A DNA stretch of 64,000 nucleotides from Latrodectus hesperus (Eukaryota; Arthropoda; Arachnida; Araneae; Theridiidae): NCBI GenBank assembly GCA_037975125.1, contig CM075860.1, positions 43,745,970 to 43,809,969 of the forward strand, in the 5' to 3' direction. This document shows positions 12,800 to 25,489 of the stretch, one piece after another. The number at the start of each line of letters is the position of its first letter. Position 1 is the stretch's first letter. Under the pieces are notes generated by a model. That model searched no databases and had not been told where the DNA came from. It saw nothing but the letters and a program-made list of their open reading frames with translations. The position numbers were made by a program, and so were the translations under genes.

Positions 12800-14215
12800 A
12801 GTCCTCCCACGCGCCCATGGTCTGCCAATGATGTGGATGCTAAAAGAAACGGCTTAATATTTTCTAAATGTTAGGCTGGAAGCTATCGCATTTCTCGTGG
12901 TATAAAAAATTATGGGATAAAAAAGGAGTCTAGGGAATCAGCTAAAATTAGCCAACCGCCACGTAATTAGGACCATTTCAGGTATTGAACTTATTGTCTT
13001 CTCGTCTACCACACATCCATTGTAATTACATTGAATTCAAATATTTTCAAAACCCTGAGAACATTTTGTAAATGATTGTAAAAATGTGCTCCTCGTGTAA
13101 GATTTCTCGAGAAATAGTTAAATTTTCCAAATGTGCCATCCACCCCAAAAATTGACTTCACCTTATCATGGTATCCAAAAATAAATGGATTATTTTGTTC
13201 TATTATTTATAATGCTAAACGTATATTAATTTTACTGGGAAGATTCAAAAGAAAAATTTTCAACTATTAATTAAATATTGAATTATATTATAAATGGGAA
13301 ACACAAACGAAATGGAAACAAAACACGAAGCTGTTTAAATGACAGTAACTTCCACCGTTTCCTTCCATATCGATTGCTGCGTAATTACTGTAAGAATCAG
13401 GGGTTATTCCTTCTACTGTTTCTCACGATTTTCTTCCTTCCCAAGGGGATGAGGAAGAGGACCAAATGTCGCGTGTCGTCTGCAAAGTGCGACTTCCTTC
13501 CAACCCCACCGTTTCCTTTCTGGAAGTTCCGTCTCCCCTGTGTGGGTTCCTCCCCAAAGGTTTTCTTTCGCCGAGGAAATCTTGGGAAATATGTCACCTC
13601 ATTATTCCCTTTTCATATTGTTCTTCGGAAGGAATGAGGGGGGATAGTCGATTGATTTATTCCCTCCCCCTTCAATATATACTCATCGCTTGGATGCGTA
13701 ACAACTAAGATTGAAGTGATGTGATCGACAATGGAAAAACATTGATTTTTTTGTGATGGCATTGGTTTTCAATGTGTGTTCAGTAATGCTTTCTGGATAT
13801 TTTTAAGAATAGATAAATTATTTCGCAAAAAATATGCATATATGCTTGTAGAAAATAAAATGAAAATAAAAACATTTCATTGAGAATAGAATGTTAATTT
13901 ATCTTTATTGGCAGATTCTCCCATAAATATTGCAGCTAAATAGAGTTTAATCTACTATGGGTTAAGACTCTGTTCTATAGTGATATTTCAAGAAAGTTGG
14001 AATTGGCTTTTTTAACATGCCCTAAGCATTTTATAGCATTACGATCTTGTCAAATGTTCGGTAATACCACAAAGAGATATATCCTTGTGCATATTGTGGC
14101 ATAAATTATGTTAATGTGACCATGAGTTGATTGCCCTGTACTTGGGATTAAATAGCAGAAAATGTATCATCAGAGTGGAAATTTTGCTAATGTATCTCAA
14201 AATAGATTGCTGCAG
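12800..14215. other. No recognisable gene
   Basis: AT-rich apart from 13380-13680, which holds overlapping open frames up to 119 codons (13278-13637) with no recognisable domain. I do not call them genes. Confidence 0.55.
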
Positions 14216-14225
14216 GTATAAAAGT

Positions 14226-14479
14226 GGCACAGCTGCCGTATAATCAGCATGCCAAATTCTGAATTTTATTGACGACAAAAAAATGTTGCCAAGAGAACGC
14301 ATTATGACGTCTTGCGATAATGTAAACGCTAGGGTTACTAAAATAGAATTTTCTTCATAGTTCTTACAGGTCTGAATCTCTATCACGTAGTTAAAACCAG
14401 GTTGCCAGATAAAAAGAAAATCCGCCAAAAAATCGCCAAACTCTAAATTTGGCATGCTGGACTATACGGCATGTATGCC
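14226..14479. mobile_element. hAT-like MITE, family M1, copy 1
   Basis: A 254-bp element with terminal inverted repeats: GGCACAGCTGCCGTATAATC at the left, and the complement-type GACTATACGGCATGTATGCC at the right. It is flanked by a perfect 8-bp duplication, ATAAAAGT, at 14218-14225 and 14480-14487. An inner pair (AAATTCTGAATTT / AAATTTGGCATG region) extends the fold-back structure. An 8-bp duplication fits hAT. No coding capacity. Confidence 0.88.
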
Positions 14480-14505
14480 ATAAAAGTGATAAGCTGCTTA
14501 GCTAC

Positions 14506-14720
14506 GGAGCCTACCATAACCTAGTGATAGGACATTACTCTTCAGAGTGAAGTGTCCCCAGTTCGATCTTAACCACTGTTGAACAACGAGAAATTGATGA
14601 TTTGACTCTGTGTTGGGAGTTTACCGGTCAACTTGGGATAAAATGCTTTCAGCAGAGAGGCTTTGACTATCGAATCCAGTACAGAAATAGAAGAACGGTC
14701 GTAGATCGTTGTAGGAATTT
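14506..14720 (+). mobile_element. SINE family S6, tRNA-derived
   Basis: A box 'ATAACCTAGTGATAGG', B box 'AGTTCGATC', then 'CACTGTTGAACAACGAGAA', as in the copies at 2398 and 11718. Confidence 0.6.
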
Positions 14721-14807
14721 TAATTCCATTCCTTGAATTGTCTTCCTGTAAGATTTTTTATTAGTAGTGAGTCGTATTCACTTGTTGCTATGGTGGTAAC
14801 CAAGAAA

Positions 14808-14935
14808 ACTCCCAGCTGTCCATGCATGCATAAGGCTGAAAAACTATAGTCATCTCCCGTTGAACACAGTGGGTAGAATCGAAAACGCGACCTTATCCTC
14901 CGAAGAGCGATAACCTACCACGGTCAGCTCTGGGC
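14808..14935 (-). mobile_element. SINE family S6 head, minus strand
   Basis: The minus strand gives A box 'GTGGTAGGTTATCG' and a B-box-like TTCGATTC followed by 'CACTGTGTTCAACGG'. Just to the right (about 14940-15010) is another fragment with an S6-like 'CTCTGCATGCATGT' body on the plus strand. Confidence 0.55.
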
Positions 14936-15010
14936 GATAGATGTTCACTTTTGTCCTCTGCATGCATGTCTGTCGGGTATTTGGGAACTTTTCCTTGAAT
15001 GAGACCCTCT

Positions 15011-15938
15011 AAAAAGTCCACGTTGTAGAACTTAGAGAATCTTGCAACACAGGCATCTTACAACACGGTATCAATGCTATTTAATGAATCACTTCCAATA
15101 TACTAACCAAATGTCACGGTAAATTGGCCTCTGGTAGGGATAGTATCTCCGAACTTTTTGCTCCCTGCTGCGGGGCATGTAACAGGATTCTCCAAACGAT
15201 GATTATCTAACTTATTATACTCGGCACAAACATTAATCCATACGTCACTGCGCATGTTAACGGATTGCTGACAACTGCCTCAGTGGTGGTTCCAGAATTG
15301 GGAAGTCCTTTACGGATGGTATACCTTGAAATCACTGGATTCCTGACAGTTCTAAAATGACGAGTGACATTGTTGGTATAGATTGAGGGCTCCCTTAAGT
15401 GCTCAGTCCTCTTGACCATTTGTCAGTGATTCGGGTTGTCTTGATTCACTGGCTGACTTCTTTATTTATTGTTTGCAACTCCCCACAACTGCTATGCCGT
15501 CTGACCAAGTTGCTCGCGAAAGATCATGGTTACTTTTGTGAAAACATGTACTACCTATTCAAGAGACCAATTTCTTCTGGGGAACTGCGTTCATTTTACC
15601 AGATTGTTTTTTTTATATGATTTTAACTCTTAACTGTTTAAGAAAGCAAAATTTTATTATTGTGGGTAGAAGCTCAGTGGTGAGAGTGTTACTGTCGAGC
15701 GCTAAAGAAATAGAAAAATTCATGTTGGCTGATACGTTTTGTGTTCCACCCATCTGCTTTGATAAAACCTGCGATGTGAACTCTTTCAAATTCCGATACC
15801 TGTTGCTTGCGCTGTCAAGAACATATTAAAGATAATTTTTCTTTTGAAATTTGTACTCTATAAATAATACTCCAGTCTTAAATTCAAGCACGATTCTATT
15901 AAATGCTAAAGTAAACTCAGTCTCCCAACAATCTGTAC
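15011..15938. other. No recognisable gene
   Basis: Moderate base composition. Short open frames (15207-15419 minus, 15399-15620 plus) lack recognisable motifs. The stretch 15660-15700 has an isolated A-box-like 'AGCTCAGTGGTGAGAGT' without a B box at the right spacing. Confidence 0.5.
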
Positions 15939-15939
15939 T

Positions 15940-16170
15940 TGAGCCAAGGTCTACAGTTCCCATATCTGTTTTCTTGACCGAAAACGTTGGGGGTGAAGAC
16001 ATGTCGCCGGTTTAGTAGTCTGCCTAACGTGAAATCTCCGGTGTTTAATTTCCAAGCATGCTTGGTTTTTTAGTTTTATCAACCTCTAAAATAATCTTGC
16101 CCAGCTCTAGAATCGAACTTCGAACTTGTGCTGGAAAGCGCGGAGCTTCACCACCTGGTTTTCTATTAAA
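15940..16170 (-). mobile_element. SINE family S8, minus strand
   Basis: Shares 'CATCTGTTTTC(C/T)TGAC', 'GGTGTGAAG', 'CAGTGTTTA' and 'AAGCATGCTTGGT' words, in the same order, with copies at 36862-37106 and 49976-50165. At the right end the minus strand reads as a tRNA-like head with 'AGTTCGATTCTAGAGC', so the family is a SINE lying on the minus strand. Confidence 0.6.
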
Positions 16171-16368
16171 TGCAGTCTGCATAATTTTAAGTTATACAAG
16201 CTGGCGAATTGCCAAATGGCATTTGGCATATTTTTTCCCCTTGAATTAACAAAAAATAACCAACTGACATATATAAAAGGGGAAAAAAATAGACCAAATG
16301 CTAAAATTTCTCATCGAAATCCTACTTGAAATCTAAAAGTTACAAATTTCCATATGTAACTATAAGAA

Positions 16369-16536
16369 CAGAGCCTGACTACGGCAGGGACATATGGGGC
16401 AGTTGCCCCGGGACCCCGTATCTGTGGAGCGCCCAAATCGAATAGACTTGTTTGTCAAATAAAATAGAAAGTTTGTTGTTATGAACTAGAGAGGGCCCCC
16501 AAAGAATATTTTTACCCCTGTGATCCAATGAGGCTA
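16369..16536 (+). mobile_element. hAT-like short element, family M2, internally deleted copy
   Basis: Starts CAGAGCCTGACTA and contains 'GGGGCAGTTGCCCCGGG'. It ends 'CCAATGAGGCTA'. The same start, GC block and end appear in reverse at 27965-28450, with a longer interior there. No clear target duplication here. Confidence 0.6.
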
Positions 16537-16539
16537 AAT

Positions 16540-19500
16540 CGATTCCTGGAAAAACATCTATAGATTTTGTTTTTTATTCCACTTTATAATAAATGTTAAA
16601 AATTATTTCAAGGTAATAGAATTATTATACCTCTATGACACGGTAAAAATATATTTACTTAATGTTAATTTCGTTATGCATAAACTCCGCGAATCTACTT
16701 TAGATAAATAAGTTAATAAATAAAATTAATGCAGAGTGAATAAATTTACGAATACAAATGATGAATTTACGAATGTAAATAATACGCGAACCAGCGTAAT
16801 GTAATATTACAAATTACATTATCTCCTGTTTTGGGTGGTCTGCGGCATTATGTCTGCGTATCTTGAAATTATAGAATAAGCCGGAAACAGTCGCCAAATT
16901 TCACTTTTCGAACTCGCGAATTTGTTTTAGCGGGAGGAAATCTTATTAATGACTACAGAAAGAGAAATATTAGAGTAGAAACCATAAAAATTTGCTTTAA
17001 ATTACAGATTAAATGCGTTTTTTGAAATGTATAGTCATGGGTAATTTTTTTCTTCGTCGGAGGAACGCTTTGTGGTACATAAAAGTTTTATTATTTATTC
17101 TCCCCCCTCATCTGGCTGAGATTTGAAATCATGCAAAGCGAAATAAATACAGTATTACGTCATGAATTGATTGTGGGTGGCAAGCTAGAGAAAAAAGCTA
17201 TTGACCTTGAGACAGTCAGTATGCTGGCATGTATTTAATATCTGAAAAAATATGAAATTATAATTTGTTGGGCTATGAATTTTTAACTGAATATAGTATA
17301 TGTTAATATCTCTATTTAACATAGTGTTTATTGTTAATACTATTTTCAGTAAAATATATTAAATTGTTACATTTTTCGTAATTTTTATAAAACATTGAAA
17401 TTATTTTTCGAATATATATATATTTATACAAATATCATAGCAATGAATAATCTTAAGAAAAATGCGTAGCTGTATCACGCTACTATTAGGCAATTAAATG
17501 TACTTTTTTGTTTCTGTTTTTACCTTTTCTCATTTTAATTATTTATTTTAATTAAAATTGATACTTTTAATCATAAATATTGCAGTTACTTAAGTACATT
17601 GTATCTAAAGATTGCTATATTAATAACTACATATGGTTAAAGTAATTAAATATGATAACAAATAATTTACTTAATATTTGTCATTATATTTATTTAAATA
17701 TCCCTCTAACTGTAATTCTTGTAAAATATTTCAAATATTGATGAATTTTATTTTGGTACATTCTAAATGTATTGCAAATGCGTGAGCGTTGGAAATTGAA
17801 AAATTGACAAATGATTTTTTTTTTTTTAAGTATTTGACTTTTAATATTTGAAAAAATATAATTCGTTTTGAGAAATTATTTTAATGATTGTGCACTTATT
17901 AATGCAGATAATATTGATTATTTGAAGATGACTTAAATGTATAAATAATTTAATATTTATGCGAAAATAAAATAGTTAAATATATTTGATTTTTATGTGA
18001 AAATAAGTTGAAGTGATGAAAAATTATTTCGTAATTTATTTTTACAATATAACTCATATTTTTATTTTATACATTTTATCCAGTGAGAATATTTCGTACA
18101 GCTGACTCTGAACGAAACAATTACAATAAATTAAATTTCATTCTTTGATTTTTCCTTAGTTTGATTTTAAAATATGCAACAATATTAAATATTTGAATTA
18201 AAATATTTTTAAATATAGTTTAAAAAATATTATATTAATATTTCAAATGTTCAGATTCTTGCGCGTCAAAAATTAATTAGCCTGAAAATTCCCAAAATAC
18301 AGTACATTCGCTTGGTATTTTAATTTATAAATGAAATATTTAACAAAAATCTAGTATTTCCTTGCAAATTTTTTAAATATTTCTTTTTTATTTATCAAGG
18401 CAACGAGTGAAAGAGGGAGAACAATACCCTGCTCCCCCTTCCAGGACTTTTTTTTTAATCCGCCAAACGATTTTTAATTTTTCCCTTCATTCGCCATTTT
18501 TTTCCTCTGTTGTTTCTCAGGGGAAAGAAAAAAATCGTACGTAACCTTTACTCCCTTTTTTATTCTCTTAAAAAAATTATGAATTTTCTCTTCGCTATTT
18601 TGCGAGAAGATAAAAAAAAATATTTGTTTTTTTTTTTCTTTTCTATCTTATCACAAAAAAAAAATTCCCTAGGATATTTTTTGTCGTATATTGGAGCGAC
18701 AATGAATGAATTTCTATTACGATTTGTTTTATTTTATTCGCTTTTTTTAATTATTTGGAAACAAAGAAGGGAGATGAGCAAAGCTGATGGGAATGAAATT
18801 TTATTAATACATGCAAACGTAACAAAAGATGATCAAATGAAAAAAAAATGCAATAAATAAATATTAAAAGAAAGGAGCAAGCGAGATTAGTTTTTCTTTT
18901 ATGTTTCTTTGATCCAAAAACTCCGTGTGAATCGTGGTACAGAACATTTTATTTTTAATGTTTTTGATAATATATATTTTTTCATCTTTTATATATATAG
19001 CCCGATTTGTTTACTGTTGTTCCGAAAATGCTATAAGTTTCTTAGAATTTGATATTTGCTTTGTAAGATTTTGTTTTCTTTTATCCTAAAACATGTAATT
19101 TAATCTTTTTCTTATTTAAGCTACATCTAATTTGTTTATTTGTTGATAGTTACTGCAAATTTTTATAATATATTTTATAATATAAATTTTTATGTTATTA
19201 TTAAAAATTTAAATTAAAACGAGCATTACATAATTATTAAAACAGTAAAAAAAGATTAAAGGTAAATCGTTCTGTGTATGTGAATAGTTTTTTTATACCC
19301 TTGCGTTTCCAAATTAAATAAAGTATTTTAATTAAATAAAGTATTTATATGTTGTTTCATGTAACTGTGTGTGTGTCGATAAAAACTCCTAAATTTGATG
19401 GTTGTTTTATTCAAAGTAAGATCCTTCAAAGGAATAAAATAAATTAATATTACTTTAATAATAATAATAATAATAATAATAATGCAGAATTTTATTAATA

Positions 19501-21424
19501 AATATTTATGAAGCATTTCATATATTAATAATTTTGTTGTCTTATGTTTTAATGTATTTGTTAATTTAATGTTTAAAAAATAACGACTTTAATTTCATAC
19601 CTTGAATCTAAAATAAAATTATAATAATTATTTCTAAAAATTTAATTTTTTATTTAAAATTTTTTATTAAAAATTGGAAACAGTGATATCATATTTTTGC
19701 ATTAAAATTTATTATTAGGAATGCAGTAAGATATTTTTCCGTTAACAAGTTCTTATTAAAAGCATTAATTATTTTTCCAGCTCCAGAGACACTTTATTCT
19801 AATTGTTAAGAAGATTATTTAAATTTACACGGCAATATTTATGATTCAAAACGATAATTTCGACAATATTTAGCTACAATTTTGAAATTTTATTGTGCTC
19901 TAATTATTACTTTAATTAATTAAAATTTCTTACTTAAACATATGTTTTTTTATAATATTTAAAACGCGTGTATATAGAGCTTAAATATTAAAAATAATTT
20001 TATTTATTTTAAAGATGTATTCTTTTTTCCGTTCAAATTTAGCGTTCAATAATCTTTACAACTAACATCAAAATAGTGATGCATTTATAATGTATATTTA
20101 TCCGTTTATTTATTTTTAACATGGTTTTTTTTTTTTTCAAGTTTTAATGTTAAATCTGTCTAAGCTTTCAATTTGTACACATAATATTTTCTACATTTTG
20201 ATGTATATAAATGGCAACTATACGATTCGCAACTTGCCTTAAGTTGATTGTTCCGGCACATGCACTTGAATACTTATGACATTTCCGGTTAAAAATAGAT
20301 TTCATGTCGGCATATTTTTAGAAGCCCTCATCCAGCGGCTTTTATACCGCTGTCATCTTCCAGAGCCGGCGTGCACATGTGGTCGGCCTCCAGGTGCGTC
20401 CATTGTCGAAGGCCGCGCCACCTGGTGCGCACAAGTACGGGTCCTCGTGACAGTGCTCCTCAACCTAAGTGGGAAGGAACGGCGATCCACGTGGCGGATG
20501 TGCAGTACTTTTCTGCAGAATGATAATGTGGAAGAATACCTTTACTTTACCTGGAAATCCTGCTGGGGGTGGGGTGAAGATATTCGTTGGTTGAAAAAGC
20601 CCTAATCTTTTTTTTTAGTCAATGACAGTTACGGAAATGAGGGCTTTTGTCAGTGATGAAGTCTGATGCGAAAAGTACTGTGATTTCTAAGGAACTGTGC
20701 CATACATTTTTTTCTTTCGCAATATTTTTAGAAATTACTATAAAATGTTTGGTTATTCTGACTGATGTCGTTTGATTATTTCAGCTGGAATAATTACGTG
20801 AAGAATGTGTCCAGTGGATATCTCAATTGCTAAAAGTCGTTTCAAAAAAGCTTTGAACATCTGCCGTATTATGACTTCTAGGAATATATTTCATAAACAT
20901 TCCGGATGTTACTCACATTAGAAAAGAACTTCAGAATACTCACAATAGTCGCGACAGACTGTTGGCAGGTAGTTAATTTAGACATTTTGTTGCACTTGTT
21001 CAGGTTTACTTACTTCTGAACATCCTGAACACAATCTGTGAATTATGAGATCGATATCTGACTGGCACCTTTCCATCACGTGATTTGTGTGCACCAGCGT
21101 ACTTCCTTATACTGGTGCATATTTCCTGTGACTGGTAAAGCATAGAATTGGGCTCTTCCAATTAGGTGAAAGGCGGTGGGGGGGGGGAATTTTTAAAAAA
21201 TGGCTAAGTGAATTAAAGGTAGAGATAAGAAATGGTTTGATTAAATGGAAGAACATAGTGCTGAAGACCACTTATCGTTGTAAGTGGTTTAAATCATGGA
21301 ACTTAAAGAAACTTTTCCTTGTGCGGAAAATTGAAGAAGTAGATGCCAGTCCAGGTGTCGATTCCGTCGCCACAAAATTATTGGACATTGTTTCTACTGG
21401 TTTGTTAAAACTTGTTTCTGACTG
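16540..21424. other. AT-rich gene desert with one GC-rich patch
   Basis: From 16.6 to 20.2 kb the sequence is very AT-rich with a (TAA)n run at about 19458-19483 and no recognisable coding region. The patch 20310-20600 is distinctly GC-richer with several CAGGTG/CACCTG E-box-like words. Its open frame (20276-20605, 109 codons) has no domain I recognise. The patch could be regulatory or a non-coding transcript; this is inference. Confidence 0.6.
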
Positions 21425-21439
21425 TCAACAAAAGATATT

Positions 21440-21969
21440 CTTCTTCTTCTTAGATTTGGGTTTGTATGTCATTGGGCACCTCTGCTTTTATCAGCATTTT
21501 CTACTATTAACTCCAAACCCAATGTTTCCTAGTTTCCAGTTGACTCGGGTCACCCACTTTATTAATAAAGTCCGATAACCCTTTAATGGAGTCTAGGTGT
21601 AACTCTCTAGTTTGGATGATGCCTAAAGAAGTTAATCTAGGGAGGGCAAGAGCCTCGCATTCGGAAATGATATGCTTGGCCGTTTCCTCTTGCGTATGAC
21701 ATTTCCTGCAAATAGGGTCTTGCTGAAACAGTCCCATTTTATGGAGGTGCTTTCTGAAATAGTAGTGCCCAGTTATGAAGCCTACGATGAAACGTATCTT
21801 CTGCCTAGAGCATCTTAGAATTTCAGAGGCAATCCTCGCTGATGATCCACAGATCATACTTTTAGCATGGGTTTGACCAGGAGTGTTGAGCCAAGCTTCA
21901 TACATCTTCCGTTTTTCTCATCTAAGAACATTGGTTTTTACGGTCTTCAAATTGATCCCACAAAAAGGT
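21440..21969 (-). pseudogene. 5'-truncated LINE, C-terminus of reverse transcriptase ORF
   Basis: A 530-bp insertion flanked by the 15-bp duplication TCAACAAAAGATATT (21425-21439 and 21970-21984). The minus-strand open frame (21905 to 21507, 132 codons) resembles the C-terminal end of the endonuclease-reverse transcriptase polyprotein of arthropod non-LTR elements. It has 'GFITGHYYFRKHLHKMGL', then a zinc-binding pattern CRKC-x6-KHIISEC. The 3' UTR is short and ends in (GAA)n at 21440-21452 read on the minus strand. A long duplication, truncation at the 5' side and a simple-repeat tail are the marks of target-primed reverse transcription. It cannot encode a functional enzyme. Confidence 0.85.
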
Positions 21970-21984
21970 TCAACAAAAGATATT

Positions 21985-22674
21985 AATGTAGCTGTAGTGA
22001 TACGAAAATACAAAATAATCGATGTTCTTGATATAAACACATAAACTTCGTTACTGCATGTATTTGCTTTAAAATAACGAAATGTTTATTATTCGCATTA
22101 TTTTATTCTTTAATTAATGAATGAGTCGCTCCATTTTATGTAATTAAAAGAAAGTACCGTATGCAGGATCACGTTCACACCCTCAGACTAATATTAATGA
22201 AACGAAATCAGTCGTGTGAGGTGGGTTAAGCACACCTGTTGAGAGCGACGACCTGCCCTATTCAATGTGTCATGACTGGAGATTAGAATCTTGTTCGGGA
22301 TTAATCTGTTTTTGACGCTGGAAGTCAGCGTTTATGACATTCCTGATTCAGCACACGTGACGGGGTGAGTCACATAATCCTTGCGGTCACAGGTAATGTC
22401 TACATAAATATGTGGAGTGTCACATGAATGTTTATTGACAGTCATTCGAAATACGTGCCCAAAGACTCAGTGCTGGTTATTAATAGCTTAATTGTGCCAA
22501 TTTATGTTACTTAAAGTAAAGTTTTTTTAATCCTTTTCATCCGATTTTATTTATTTGGCATTATGCGTTTGAGTAACTGATTCATTTATTGTGAAGCTTT
22601 CTCTTAAAACCAACATGTTTTGCATTCCGGAAGAAATTTTTCGAAGGTACTGATATGTATTCCAGTATCGCAAC
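21985..22674. other. No recognisable gene
   Basis: AT-rich to 22150, then a moderately GC-richer, apparently non-repetitive stretch (22160-22480) with direct words such as GTCACA and CACGTG. Nothing supports a gene. Confidence 0.5.
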
Positions 22675-22806
22675 CTGGGAAAACTCTGAAGCACTCACCC
22701 GACAGTTTCGCATGTCAGCAGGAACATCTTTCCTATTGTTCAGTAGTGTGGGGGAATCGAATCTGAAACAATCTACTTTAAAGAGAGTAGTTTTAACAGT
22801 AAATTA
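22675..22806 (-). mobile_element. SINE family S6 fragment, minus strand
   Basis: The minus strand carries a B-box-like 'AGATTCGATTCCCC' followed by 'CACTACTGAACAATAGGAAAG', the S6 body signature. Confidence 0.55.
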
Positions 22807-22983
22807 AATTCAACCCAAAGCTAGATCATTTCTTGAATAATGTGAAATCTGAGTTAGTATCCAACCAGTAAGTGTGCGCATAAGAAATAAAATCTGATCT
22901 ATGTGTTTCCTCGAACCTCTGACCTTTTATGCTGGATTTTAATAACTCAGTTATAAAATTTATTCAGATTTAAAAATCAAATA

Positions 22984-23920
<937 letters not shown>

Positions 23921-24061
23921 TAAATGAAATTTATTCAAAATCCTTGAATGCTAAGTATAAATCTTACTTCTATTGGTATAAACTACTAAATTCAGCGCCT
24001 AATCGAAAAGGGAGTATTTTTGCGCGGTAGGGATGTTGATTTTACGACAAAAAAAAATACT

Positions 24062-24158
24062 GCTTTCAGCTGAGTTGGTAGCCGAATGGTTAGTATTCGT
24101 GCCTTCGCTTCACCAGCTCGTGGGTTCGAATCACTCCTTGGGCTTGTAGTGATTGTTG
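24062..24158 (+). mobile_element. SINE head fragment, tRNA-like
   Basis: A box 'GGTAGCCGAATGGTTAG' and B box 'GTGGGTTCGAATCAC' at tRNA-like spacing, then a short unique body. The body is cut off by the tail of the minus-strand SINE that follows. Not a tRNA gene, because the 3' acceptor strand does not pair with the start. Confidence 0.5.
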
Positions 24159-24452
24159 TTGTTGAGCCAGAATGCTTCCCTGTACTTAGCCATGAGTTGG
24201 GCTCTACCAGTTAGATAGAAGCAGTTGGGAGGAGTCTTTGTGATTTTAAAGCATGGACCAAGCAGAAGACCCCCAATACTTGCCGTGCCCCAGAGGTATC
24301 ATTTCTCTTGGAGGACATTGTGACCATGCCCAGTTTTGTGCCCCAGCCGTCCTTTGGCGTACACAACGGATCTTCGGTTAAGCCAGGATTCGAACTCACG
24401 ACCTTTCGATAATTAGAATGACGTCTTAACCAACCAGAAAACCGCACCCTTT
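24159..24452 (-). mobile_element. SINE family S4, minus strand
   Basis: Left end is TTGTTGTTGTTG, so the minus-strand copy ends in (CAA)n. The minus-strand head near 24440-24370 has an A-box-like 'GGTTTTCTGGTTGGTTAAG' and B box 'GTGAGTTCGAATCC'. The body includes the complement of 'CAGAGGTATCATTTC' and 'TTGGAGGACATTG'. Three more copies are at 47280 (+), 57635 (-) and 58733 (-). Confidence 0.8.
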
Positions 24453-25246
24453 GTAGTTGTTCGGAATTCCACTTTAAACCGTAGGTCTTAGTCCAACCAG
24501 CCCTCGCGTGCAAAAATATGGCCTTTGAGCGACAAACAAACTGTGCTTATTATAATTAGTTATTAATTATTAATTAAATTGTAGAAAAAAGTTTTTCACT
24601 TTCACTGAAAGATTAAATTAAAATAAAATCATTTTTAACATTAATAATTAATTCATAACTTGCGTTACGTTTAAACGAACTGTCTATTTTTGCCGACTCT
24701 TACGAAACCAACTGTAGAAAATTGCTTCGTAATTTTCATCCATTCTCTAGTGACGAGGTTTACATCTCAGCATTGGTACCTTCCTCAGAATATTTCCACA
24801 TTACAATAGTAAAAAACAATAGGTCTCTTTTGGAGCATTTAACATGCATGGGTTGTCTCAGCACAATGAGCACGTCTTTGATGGTATGAAGTATCGAATC
24901 AGCTACCTTCAGGACAGTAGAGCGACATGTTACCCCACTTTTAAGTTTTACATTTTGTATCTCGAAATATAATCTCGCATCGCAAAATAGCGGCATCCTT
25001 ACTTTATTGCGTAACGTTACTTACTTTATACATCCTTACTTTATAGCGGCATCCTTACGTTTTCCGTTTATCGAACGAAGCCGCTAAACACTGCCTACAA
25101 CCTTCCAATTCTGAACTAGGTCGAGTAACGAGGTTGATATCTGAGTTGGCAATTCCTCTCTCGCCATACTTAGTGTGGTGAAATAGTTACCCCGAGACTG
25201 GCTGATCTTAGGAACTTTTCTCTAATAGGCTTCCAAAACATTTAAC
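24453..25246. other. No recognisable gene
   Basis: AT-rich to about 24700, then mixed composition. The minus-strand frame 24760-24996 shows no recognisable motif. Confidence 0.5.
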
Positions 25247-25256
25247 TTTCTTAGGT

Positions 25257-25479
25257 AGGGCGCTCCGTGGCTGAGTGGTCAAAGTATCACTCCGCTAATC
25301 GCTTGAGAGCGTAGGAGTGTGGGTTCGATTCCCACCGTGGCCCTGGGTGTTTTCTTCGTTATCTTCTGTGGTTGTACATCTGTCATTGTGCTATTTGTCC
25401 TATTATCGACGAAGACTTACAAGCGGATCTCAAGAATCAAGCATACAAGTCTGAATATATGTAATGTAATAAATAAAAA
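25257..25479 (+). mobile_element. SINE family S3 (tRNA-Ser-derived), 10-bp target duplication
   Basis: Flanked by TTTCTTAGGT at 25247-25256 and 25480-25489. The head GGGCGCTCCGTGGCTGAGTGG has a good A box, a GCT anticodon-like loop, a variable-arm-sized insertion and B box 'GGGTTCGATTCCC'. This resembles a tRNA-Ser(GCT) ancestor. The body follows from 25345 and the tail is (AATA)n-rich. A reverse copy is at 55604-55832. Confidence 0.9.
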
Positions 25480-25489
25480 TTTCTTAGGT

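Noticed and set aside
20276..20605. 109-codon frame as a host gene
   Set aside because: No domain, no splice context and no start context that distinguishes it from chance.
25258..25345. tRNA-Ser gene
   Set aside because: The acceptor ends do not pair well, the sequence continues into a SINE body with target duplications, and a second copy exists in reverse.
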